NCBI RefSeq assembly: GCF_000183385.1
Contig: NC_014760.1
Coordinates: 124,001-188,000 of the forward strand
Direction: 5' to 3'
Source: Mycoplasmopsis bovis PG45
GTDB taxonomy: Bacteria; Bacillota_I; Bacilli_A; Mycoplasmatales; Metamycoplasmataceae
DNA length: 64,000 nt
Part shown: in pieces, positions 32,855 to 41,858 of the stretch
Position numbering within the stretch: position 1 is the stretch's first letter
Layout of the letters: every line of letters begins with the position of its first letter
The notes under the pieces: generated by a model
What the model saw: the letters and a program-made list of their open reading frames with translations, nothing else
Told to the model about the DNA's origin: nothing
Database searches by the model: none
Translations under genes and position numbers: made by a program

Positions 32855-34505
32855 TATAAAAGTTATACCCCATAATACTATACAAAATGTCGCATTTTGA
32901 ACAATGTAGACATTTTTTTATTTATTTTTCTGACAAAGACTTAAAAAATGCTGCTAATGTCATCATAAAAAAATTAATTTTATTTATTTCTCTATTTAAA
33001 TTTTGTGTTATAATATAGTTATAATGCTATATATTTAGGAGAATTTGAAAATGGCAATTCCAGTTGAAATAAGACAAGTTGAAAGACCTAAAAACACAGT
33101 TGTAAAGAATTACTTTGGAAAATTTAAAGTTGTAAAAAGAACCAGCAAATATGTGAATGGAAAAGCAATTCCAAAAGATTTGGCAATTGTTGGCGAAATA
33201 GTAGATTACAAATTTGTTCCTTTTGAAACACCTATCCCAGTAGGTACAAGATCTAAGAAAAATCAAGAAAAAACAGATATAAAAGACTATGGTAACATAG
33301 CAATTTTTACAAAAAATAGCAATGATATTTTGGAAAAATTACTAACACATTTTGATTCATCAACAGCTTACAAATTATATGTAATTGCTATTCTTAGATG
33401 TGCCTATCCAAAAGCCGTTAATCGTGATTTAAAGTTTTACTATGAAACTTCATTTATGTCTGAATTATTTAAAAAGGTTGGTTTATCTGAATCATTATTA
33501 CCAGACTTCTTTGAAAAAACTGGTAGAGCATATTCAAATATACATAACTTCATGTTAGATAGAATAAATGAGTTTAAAGGTAGAGTGCAAATTATTGATG
33601 GCACACTTAAATCTTATAATTCAGATGAAGTAACTTTTTCTCAATGATCAAGAAAAGGCAAGGTTAAAGGTAGCAAAGATTTTACCTTACTTTACACTTG
33701 TGTCTTATATACCAAAGAGCCAATTTATCACAGACCATACCAAGGAAATATGCTGGATTCGACTATTTTTGAGGACTTTTTGGAAAATGTGCCTAGCACT
33801 GGCGAAATATTAGTTGCTGATAAAGGCTTTAGAACTAAAGCAATTACAGAGCTTTTAGAACAGAATAAAAATGTTAAGTATCTTTTGCCATTAAAGAGAA
33901 ATACAACATTAATTAGAGAAGAAAAACTTGATGAAAACTTGACTCCTGTGAAAATTAAAGATAAGCAATTACTAGGGTCTAAAAAGCAAATAAATGGAAA
34001 GTTTTTTTATCTATTTAAAGACTTAGAAATAGCTGGCAAAGAAAGTGTTGGAAACTATCAAAAACATCTAAAAAGAAATACATTTAACATTGATGAATTC
34101 AATAAAAATAATCAATTTTTTGGTGTCATTGTTTTTGAATCCAATGTTGACCTTTCATTAGAGGATGTATACACACTATATGATCAAAGATGAGAAATTG
34201 AAGAAATGTTTAACTTTTACAAAAATATTTTGGAACTATCAAAAACAAGAGTTCATTCAGAAATGAAAGTTTACACAACAGAGTTTATAAACTACTTGTC
34301 ACTAATAATTGCGACAAAAGTTAAGAACAATTTTATAAGACTAAATCTTCATCAAAACTACTCATTCAGACAGATTATAGAATATTTGAGAAGTTACAAA
34401 GTTGAAGTAATAAATAATACAGAATGAAAAAAACGCAAGGTGTTGAAATATGTTCAAGACCTTGCGGAATTGTTAGAAATATAGCATTACACTAAAACTT
34501 TTTTA
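32855..34505 (+). mobile_element. IS1634-like insertion sequence (copy 1)
   Basis: 1651 bp, flanked by 6-bp direct repeats TTTAAT at 32849-32854 and 34506-34511. Imperfect terminal inverted repeats of about 26 bp begin TATAAAAGTT on the left and TAAAAAAGTT on the right (complement). It is inserted in the 3' part of the DUF285 lipoprotein gene, in the opposite orientation. Removal of the element plus one repeat restores the lipoprotein frame, which confirms the boundaries. Confidence 0.85.
33051..34484 (+). CDS. IS1634-like (IS4 superfamily) DDE transposase
   Basis: 477 aa with four TGA Trp codons. The DDE residues are visible as QIIDGTLKS (first Asp), LVADKGFRT (second Asp) and the Y-(2)-R-(3)-E-(6)-K signature YDQRWEIEEMFNFYK (Glu). 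AGGAGA lies 8 bp before ATG 33051; an in-frame TTG six bases earlier is possible. The frame is intact, so the element may be active. It shares the N-terminal pattern (MAIP, KPKNTVVKNYF-like) with the transposase at 35490 but is clearly a different element. Confidence 0.88.
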
Positions 34506-35256
34506 TTTAATGAATGGTCAAAGTTAGTTGCGAAATAAAACATACCGGTTACATCCTTAACCTTTTTAATATTTCAACTAGATATATCTTTGTTAAAAGC
34601 GCTTGCTTTTCAAAACATGCCACTCATATCAACAACATTACCAGTGTTTCATTTAGTTATGTCACCATTGAAGCTACTAGCTTCTGCAAACAAGTAAGAC
34701 ATATTAGTGATCTTTTCTGTTTCTCAATTTAAATTTTTATTAAACATAGCTGCCCCTCTAAACATAGCTCTTATATCAGTGACTGATGATGTATTCCAAT
34801 TTGAAATATTTGAACTATTAAATTCCCTTGCATTGTAGAACATATACTGCATATTTTTAACTTTTGGTTTTACTAACTTAAATATTGGACTGTTAAATTT
34901 CGATGCATTTTGAAACATTCTTTCCATTGTTATAACATTATCAACATTTCAACTAGATATGTTATTGTTAAATGCAGTAGCGCCAGAAAACATATAAGCC
35001 ATATCACTTACATTTTTAGTGTCTCATGTTGAAATATTTCCATTGAATGCTTCTGCTTCTTGAAACATTCTATTCATATTTTCAACATTTGCAGTATTTC
35101 ATTTATCTAAATTTTTGCTGAATTTTTTAGCAGCAAAAAACATATAACTCATATTTTTGACTTTGTCAGTCTTTCAATTTGATATATCTGTGTTGAAGTT
35201 TTTGGCTCCAAAAAACATTTGACTCATATTCTCAATATTTGAAGTGTCTCATTTAT

Positions 35257-36925
35257 TAAAAAATTCCCAATTTTGGACACTATATAATTTTAATAATTTA
35301 CTAAAAAATTCTTATTTTTGTCCATTAAATACATTAAATTATCTAAATAATTAAATTTTCTTAAATTTAGAGCTAAAAAAGCTCTATTTTTTGTTCAATT
35401 TCATTAAAGAAAAGTTTAAAAAATTAAAAATAGGTGGTAAAATAAATATACATGTATAGTGTTTAACACATAAAAAAGGAGATATAAAAATGGCCATTCC
35501 TAAAGACATATTAAAAATTCCAAGACCATCTAGTACCAGAGTAAAAGCAACCTCAAAAGAAGGTATTTATAATGTTATACAAAGAACATCAATAAGAAAA
35601 AATGAAAAAATTATTCCTGTTGAAAAAGGAGTGATTGGAAAGATTATTAATGGTGTTTTTCAAAGCATAGAAAAGCAAACATATGAAGTAGATATTAAAT
35701 CATATGGTTTATTTGCGCTAAATGAAAAATTAAACAATCATATCTTTAGAGAACTTTTAAATTTTTATGATTTTGAAGATGCTAGAAAATTATATGTTAT
35801 AGCCTCTTTAAGAACTATGTTTTCAGATATTAAAAACGAACATTTAAAACATGAGTATGATACAAATTTTATTTCTGAAATATACCCAAAATGTGCACTA
35901 TCACCAAACACTATCTCAAGTTTTTTAGAGAAAATAGGTAAATCTAGTTCGAAGATGGAAGACTTTATGAATAAAAGATTAGAAGAGTTTTCAAACCACT
36001 CAATAGTTATTGATGGTATGTTGAAAAACAATACATCAGAAACTAACATTTTCTCTGAAATGTCTAGAAAGTCTAGAACTAAAGGCGCTCAAAACTTAAA
36101 CCTTATTTATGCTTATGATATTAATGCACAAGAACCTGTTGCAAGTTCTGTTTACCCAGGAAATATGCTAGATTACACTGCTTTTAGAGACTTTTTAAGA
36201 ACTTATAAGATTAAAAATGGATTCTTAATTCTTGATAGAGGATTTGATGATAAAGAATGTAAAAACTTAATGAGAGAAAAAAATATTAAATATTTAATGC
36301 CTATAAAAATAAATCATACTTTTAAAAAATTTAATTTAAAATCTGGATTTAATTTCACTTTTACCTATGATGACGACACGATAAGAGCAAAGAAAATTAT
36401 CATCAACAACAAATATTATCTTTGTTATAAATCAACCCTAACTGAAATGGTAGAAAAGAAAAATTTCATAAGTCGTGCACACAAAAAAGGTGCGTATGAT
36501 GAAATTAAATTACTAGAAAGAGAAAATCTTTTTGGATTAATAATTTTTGAGTGTAATTATGATTTGGACTTAAAAGATATTTATGTCGCATATAAAAAGA
36601 GATGAGAAATTGAATTGCTTTTTAAACAGTTTAAAAATGTGCTTGAACAAAACGAAGCAAATGTTCAAGGAAACTATAGATTATTAGCAACTGAATTTAT
36701 TAACTTTTTATCTTCAATTATGCTTTGCAGAATAAAAAACCACCTCTTAAATAGTGGCGTTCTTGACAATAGAACAATTAGTGAAACTTTTAGATATTTA
36801 TCGAAAATAATCAAGAAGAGAAAGTCTAGAAAAAGAGAAGAATGAGATGATGTTGAAACATTAAAATATATTAAAGAATTGAAGTCTATTTTAAAAATAT
36901 AGTGTCCAAAATTGGGAATTTTTTA
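35257..36925 (+). mobile_element. IS1634-like insertion sequence (copy 2, distinct element)
   Basis: 1669 bp with perfect 29-bp terminal inverted repeats starting TAAAAAATTCCCAATTTTGG. It is flanked by 6-bp direct repeats ATTTAT at 35251-35256 and 36926-36931. It is inserted in the same DUF285 lipoprotein gene, at the border between the N-terminal domain and the repeats. The perfect ends and target repeats indicate a recent, intact insertion. Confidence 0.92.
35490..36902 (+). CDS. IS1634-like DDE transposase
   Basis: 470 aa with TGA Trp codons. SD AAGGAG is 8 bp before the ATG. The catalytic signs are SIVIDGMLKN, FLILDRGFDD and the YVAYKKRWEIELLFKQFK signature with its Glu. The frame is complete and the stop lies 23 bp inside the right end of the element, consistent with an active transposase. 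Codon use and length match the transposase at 33051. Confidence 0.9.
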
Positions 36926-37679
36926 ATTTATCTATATTTTCTATAGTTTCATTTTCATTACTGTTAAAAGCACTATATAAACTAATAACTTCTTCTGGAA
37001 GAACTTCAGGGACTTTTTTAACATTTCTGTCAAACTGCTCAATTTGTCCATATTTGTTATAACCAATTTCTAATACTACAGTTTTATCAGCACTATATTT
37101 GTGTTTTCTTGGCGTCACTTCTTGAAGACGGTCAATTGTAAGTAACAAAGTTCCAGAAATTAGCTTAGACTTTGACTTAGAAGTTATGCTAATTTCCCCT
37201 TCTCTATTTAAAAGAGCTTTTTTCTCCAATTTGAAGTCAAAATCACTTTCTGTTAAATTGCCTAATTTATTTTGCTTTTTAAGCAATTCTAATATATCTT
37301 TTTTAGTTGTATTATTTGTGAGATTAGTTTGAAGCATTAATTTTGAAATATCAGTTTTTATAATCTTAGCTTCTTCATTTTGATCGGGATCAGTTTTTTC
37401 AGGATTATCTTTTCCAGGATCAGTAGGAGGAGTGATTGGAGCATCCATTTCAGGTTCCTTTTTAGGCTCCTTAGTTTCATTATTTTTACCAGGATCAGTA
37501 GGTGGAGCGATTGGAGTATCCGTTTCGGGTTCCTTTTTAGACTCCTTAGTTTCATTATTTTTACCAGGATCGGTAGGTGGAGCGATTGGAGCATCCATTT
37601 CAGGCTCCTTTTTAGGCTCCTTAGTTTCATTATTTTTACATGAAGCAGCAATTAAAGGAAGTGAACTAGCAAAAAGCAA

Positions 37680-37688
37680 CCCCCCCCC
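37680..37688 (-). repeat. Poly-G phase-variation tract, 9 G, first DUF285 lipoprotein
   Basis: The start ATG is followed by 25 bases and then nine G, before the frame TTG CTT TTT GCT of the signal peptide. 28 plus n bases must be divisible by 3, so nine G puts the gene OFF (TAG shortly after). Confidence 0.85.
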
Positions 37689-37763
37689 TAATTAATATTA
37701 GTTTTTTCTTATTCATATTTTGTTGTTCCTTTATTTGATTTATATGCATAAAAATTTTTAATT

Positions 37764-37791
37764 AGTATATCAAAAAAGATTGTTTGGAATA
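37764..37791 (-). promoter_or_regulatory. Probable promoter of the first DUF285 lipoprotein gene
   Basis: On the minus strand, TATACT (37764-37769) with TATTCC 16 bp upstream. An identical copy at 39514-39541 precedes the second gene. An AAAGGAAC SD follows near the ATG. Confidence 0.4.
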
Positions 37792-37839
37792 TGAATGAAA
37801 ATAGCTTAAATAAGAATTTAAGTTAACAGAAAATGCAAT

Positions 37840-37866
37840 AAAAAAAGTACTACAGAAAATCTGTAG
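37840..37866 (-). terminator. Terminator after the second DUF285 lipoprotein gene
   Basis: On the minus strand CTACAGA and TCTGTAG pair around TTT, followed by TACTTTTTTT. The same element recurs at 39590-39616 after the third gene. Confidence 0.85.
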
Positions 37867-37907
37867 AACATTTATAAAAATCTCACTCCTTATTTATTGC
37901 AGTTCTA

Positions 37908-39466
37908 TTATTTAGATACTTGCCTAAAATTAGGTAGTTTGAAAATAGGAGCACCATTTCGGAAATGGCTACTGTTGACAATTTTGTTAAATGTTCATTT
38001 ATCTAAATCCTGCTTGAAAGAGGAAGCATATGCAAACATACTTGAAACATCGGTTACGTTTTTTACATCTCAGTCCGATATATTTTGATTAAATGCTTTA
38101 GCACCCCAGAACATTTGGCTCATATTTGTAACTTTAGATGTTTTTCATCTGCTTATATCACTGTTGAAAATGATTGCCCCATAAAACATATTATGCATTA
38201 ATGTTACATTGTCAGTTTTTCAGTTGCTTAAGTCTTGATTAAATGCTTTAGCGTCTCAGAACATTGCATTCATCTTAGTAACGCTTGTCGTATTTCACTG
38301 TGAAACAGACGAATCATTAAATTTTTCAGCGCCAAAAAACATATACGACATATCACTTACTTTAGGATTAATTAACTTAAATAATGGTTTATTAAATTCC
38401 TTGGCACCACTAAACATATTTTTCATTTTCGAAACATTCTCAACATTTCATGATGATAAGTCTTGATTGAAAGCAGCAGCTTTTTCAAACATATGTTCCA
38501 TATTTGTGACATTTTCTGTTTTTCAGCTTGAAATGTTACCATTGAACGTTTTAGCTTCTTCAAACATTCTATACATAGTTGTAACATTAGATGTGTCTCA
38601 CTTATCTAAATTTTGACTAAATGCTTCAGCTGACGTAAACATATTTGACATATCTTTGACTCTGTTTGTTTTCCAACTAGAAATATCAGTATTAAATTTT
38701 TTGGCTTGCAAAAAAGTTTTACTCATGCTCTCAATATTTGAGGTGTCTCACTTTTCTAAATTGACAATTTTTTCATTTAAATTTCTAGCAAATGCTCAGT
38801 CAAGACTAATAATTTCCTCAGGAAGATTTGCTGGAACTTCTTTTACATTCTCGACAAATTTTTTGATTCTTCCTTTTTCATCATATCCAATTTCAAGAAC
38901 TTTTGTTTTATCATTGTTGTATTTATGTTCTCTTGGAATTAACTTATCGAGCTTGTTTATAGTAATATTAAGCATTCCTGAAACTAATTGAGATTCAGGA
39001 TTTGCGGCGATAACTATCAGCCCTTCTCTATTCAAAAGTGATTTTCTCTCTAGTTTGAAGTCAAAATCGCCTTCAGTCAAATTCTCTAATTTAGGTTGTT
39101 TTTTTAATAGTTCTAAGACATCATTTTTGTTTGTATTATTTGTTGGACTAAATTTAAGCTTTAAACCAGAAATATCAGTTTTGAAAACTTTAGGTTTATC
39201 ACTGTGCATAGGCTCTGTCTTACCTGGATTATCTTTTTCAGGATCGGTAGGTGGAGCGATTGGAGCATCCATTTCAGGTTCCTTTTTAGGCTCCTTAGTT
39301 TCATTATTTTTACCAGGATCAGTAGGCGGAGCGATTGGGGCATCAATTTCAGGTTCCTTTTTAGGCTCCTTAGTTTCATTATTTTTACATGAAGCAGCAA
39401 TTAAAGGAAGTGAACTAGCAAAAAGCAACCCCCCCCCCTAATTAATATTAGTTTTTTCTTATTCAT
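37908..39466 (-). CDS. Phase-variable DUF285-repeat surface lipoprotein (OFF as assembled, 10 G)
   Basis: ATG 39466 is followed by ten G at 39429-39438. One more G restores a 519-aa protein, so the gene is drawn whole but is frameshifted here. The ON product would have lipobox IAASC (Cys27), two Pro/Lys/Glu repeats of about 25 residues, a conserved domain (TDISGLKLKFSPTNNTNKND onward) and about eleven 25-residue repeats of the WDTSNVTTMYRMFEEAKTFN type. It ends LPNFRQVSK. The repeats match DUF285/PARCEL-type surface proteins. It is part of the 1750-bp tandem duplication. Confidence 0.85.
39429..39438 (-). repeat. Poly-G phase-variation tract, 10 G, second DUF285 lipoprotein
   Basis: Ten G between the start codon region and the signal peptide frame; an ON state needs 8 or 11. 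Confidence 0.85.
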
Positions 39467-39589
39467 ATTTTGTTGTTCCTTTATTTGATTTATATGCATA
39501 AAAATTTTTAATTAGTATATCAAAAAAGATTGTTTGGAATATGAATGAAAATAGCTTAAATAAGAATTTAAGTTAACAGAAAATGCAAT

Positions 39590-39616
39590 AAAAAAAGTAC
39601 TACAGAAAATCTGTAG
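39590..39616 (-). terminator. Terminator after the third DUF285 lipoprotein gene
   Basis: Identical to the hairpin at 37840-37866: CTACAGA/TCTGTAG stem and a T run on the minus strand. Confidence 0.85.
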
Positions 39617-39657
39617 AACATTTATAAAAATCTCACTCCTTATTTATTGCAGTTCTA

Positions 39658-41218
39658 TTATTTAGATACTTGCCTAAAATTAGGTAGTTTGAAAATAGGA
39701 GCACCATTTCGGAAATGGCTACTGTTGACAATTTTGTTAAATGTTCATTTATCTAAATCCTGCTTGAAAGAGGAAGCATATGCAAACATACTTGAAACAT
39801 CGGTTACGTTTTTTACATCTCAGTCCGATATATTTTGATTAAATGCTTTAGCACCCCAGAACATTTGGCTCATATTTGTAACTTTAGATGTTTTTCATCT
39901 GCTTATATCACTGTTGAAAATGATTGCCCCATAAAACATATTATGCATTAATGTTACATTGTCAGTTTTTCAGTTGCTTAAGTCTTGATTAAATGCTTTA
40001 GCGTCTCAGAACATTGCATTCATCTTAGTAACGCTTGTCGTATTTCACTGTGAAACAGACGAATCATTAAATTTTTCAGCGCCAAAAAACATATACGACA
40101 TATCACTTACTTTAGGATTAATTAACTTAAATAATGGTTTATTAAATTCCTTGGCACCACTAAACATATTTTTCATTTTCGAAACATTCTCAACATTTCA
40201 TGATGATAAGTCTTGATTGAAAGCAGCAGCTTTTTCAAACATATGTTCCATATTTGTGACATTTTCTGTTTTTCAGCTTGAAATGTTACCATTGAACGTT
40301 TTAGCTTCTTCAAACATTCTATACATAGTTGTAACATTAGATGTGTCTCACTTATCTAAATTTTGACTAAATGCTTCAGCTGACGTAAACATATTTGACA
40401 TATCTTTGACTCTGTTTGTTTTCCAACTAGAAATATCAGTATTAAATTTTTTGGCTTGCAAAAAAGTTTTACTCATGCTCTCAATATTTGAGGTGTCTCA
40501 CTTTTCTAAATTGACAATTTTTTCATTTAAATTTCTAGCAAATACTCAGTCAAGACTAATAATTTCCTCAGGAAGATTTGCTGGAACTTCTTTTACATTC
40601 TCGACAAATTTTTTGATTCTTCCTTTTTCATCATATCCAATTTCAAGAACTTTTGTTTTATCATTGTTGTATTTATGTTCTCTTGGAATTAACTTATCGA
40701 GCTTGTTTATAGTAATATTAAGCATTCCTGAAACTAATTGAGATTCAGGATTTGCGGCGATAACTATCAGCCCTTCTCTATTCAAAAGTGATTTTCTCTC
40801 TAGTTTGAAGTCAAAATCGCCTTCAGTCAAATTCTCTAATTTAGGTTGTTTTTTTAATAGTTCTAAGACATCATTTTTGTTTGTATTATTTGTTGGACTA
40901 AATTTAAGCTTTAAACCAGAAATATCAGTTTTGAAAACTTTAGGTTTATCACTGTGCATAGGCTCTGTCTTACCTGGATTATCTTTTTCAGGATCGGTAG
41001 GTGGAGCGATTGGAGCATCCATTTCAGGTTCCTTTTTAGGCTCCTTAGTTTCATTATTTTTACCAGGATCAGTAGGCGGAGCGATTGGGGCATCAATTTC
41101 AGGTTCCTTTTTAGGCTCCTTAGTTTCATTATTTTTACATGAAGCAGCAATTAAAGGAAGTGAACTAGCAAAAAGCAACCCCCCCCCCCCTAATTAATAT
41201 TAGTTTTTTCTTATTCAT
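39658..41218 (-). CDS. Phase-variable DUF285-repeat surface lipoprotein (OFF as assembled, 12 G)
   Basis: Nearly identical to the gene at 37908-39466, differing by one Ala/Val change and the tract. It starts at ATG 41218 with 12 G at 41179-41190, so removing one G restores 519 aa. Lipobox, two N-terminal repeats and DUF285 repeats are the same. Its upstream region diverges from the other two after TTCCTT, giving it a better promoter (TATAAT). It lies between tmRNA and the duplicated copy. Confidence 0.85.
41179..41190 (-). repeat. Poly-G phase-variation tract, 12 G, third DUF285 lipoprotein
   Basis: Twelve G in the signal-peptide region; an ON state needs 11 (or 8, 14), so the gene is OFF as assembled. 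Confidence 0.85.
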
Positions 41219-41268
41219 ATTTTGTTGTTCCTTAATTAGTAATTAAGATGTAAAAAAAATTTTTACAA

Positions 41269-41296
41269 ATTATATCAAACAAAGACTCTTGTCTAA
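41269..41296 (-). promoter_or_regulatory. Promoter of the third DUF285 lipoprotein gene
   Basis: On the minus strand TTAGAC, a 16-bp spacer and TATAAT. It is stronger than the TATTCC/TATACT pair in front of the other two genes. Confidence 0.55.
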
Positions 41297-41331
41297 TAAT
41301 GAATTTTTTCAAAAAAACGGTAAAGAATATG

Positions 41332-41357
41332 AAAAAACAGCAAAAAATGCTGTTTTT
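41332..41357 (-). terminator. Terminator after tmRNA
   Basis: On the minus strand AAAAACAGCA and TGCTGTTTTT pair around TTTTT, ending in a T run, about 20 bp beyond the tmRNA CCA end. Confidence 0.75.
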
Positions 41358-41378
41358 GGCGCATAAATTAAATGCAAA

Positions 41379-41773
41379 TGGTGGAGATGTCGGGAGTTGA
41401 ACCCGAGTCCACACACCAAGCTTATATAACAACTTTTCATAGTTTAGTTTATTTTCAGTAATACTAAATTAAGAAAAACAAACAAACTTAAATTAGTATT
41501 GTGTCTAAAATTCATTTTATCCATTGACACGCTAGATAAAACTAGTCCAGTAAACCGATTTATGCAAATTGGACACTTTGCATAAATCACTTGCTGCTAA
41601 TTCTTAAGCAAAAGCAAGGTTTGCGTTTGCATTTGCAATAGCAAATGCTGGAAGTTCAAGACGAACTTCTTCTGACTTTTTATCGTTTGCACGTATTAAG
41701 CCTAGTTGCCTTTAGGTTTGCAAGACCACTAATTGTTATAAAACCCAATGCATGTCGAAGCCATTACATCCCC
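41379..41773 (-). ncRNA. ssrA: tmRNA (SsrA)
   Basis: 395 nt. The 5' end GGGGATG pairs with the 3' CATCTCC before ACCA to make the alanine-tRNA-like acceptor stem. The T-arm is recognisable as GGACTCGGGTTCAACTCCCG. Near the 5' end TAATGGCTTCGACA is the conserved tmRNA start. The tag reading frame (41604-41690) would encode 28 residues beginning ANDKKSEEVR and ending ANLAFA, then TAA. The hydrophobic AFA end fits a proteolysis tag. It rescues stalled ribosomes together with SmpB. Confidence 0.95.
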
Positions 41774-41858
41774 ATATGATAGGTTATAATTTTATTATAT
41801 ATTTTAATTGATTAACTAGTATATCAATTAGCAGAAATAATCAAAGTTAGGAGTACTT

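Larger units (their letters stand above)
32740..37716 (-). pseudogene. DUF285-repeat surface lipoprotein gene, interrupted by two insertion sequences and out of phase at a poly-G tract
   Basis: Removing the insertions (32855-34505 and 35257-36925) and one copy of each 6-bp target repeat rejoins one reading frame. The junctions read ENIDKWDTSN and HSLKKWKFEQG. The gene begins ATG 37716, has nine G at 37680-37688 inside the signal-peptide region, and is in frame only if the tract is 8 or 11 G. With 11 G it encodes 548 aa: lipobox IAASC (Cys27), three Pro/Lys/Glu repeats (KNNETKEPKKEPE type), a conserved domain of about 150 residues, then about ten 25-residue DUF285 repeats (WNTSNVTDM..MF type). 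It ends PVFEPTKTK. Such repeats are typical of mycoplasma surface proteins. Confidence 0.85.
37689..41190. repeat. Near-perfect 1750-bp tandem duplication carrying two DUF285 lipoprotein genes
   Basis: Bases 37689-39438 recur at 39439-41190. Apart from tract length (10 versus 12 G) I found only one difference, G at about 38796 versus A at 40546, changing Ala to Val. The unit contains the intergenic promoter region of the neighbouring gene, a terminator and one lipoprotein gene. The endpoints lie in the shared 5' region, consistent with unequal recombination there. Confidence 0.9.

Noticed and set aside
34514-35250. Regular spacing of about 75 bp that looked like a CRISPR array or satellite repeat
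   Set aside because: The period equals 25 codons, the units are degenerate, and the minus strand is one open frame of DUF285 repeats. There are no identical repeats with unique spacers.
37380-37695. Plus-strand ORFs across the lipoprotein N-terminal repeats (also at 39055-39441 and 40805-41197)
   Set aside because: They are antisense shadows of the Pro/Lys/Glu repeats and poly-G tract; no SD, and the minus frame has a lipobox and family domains.
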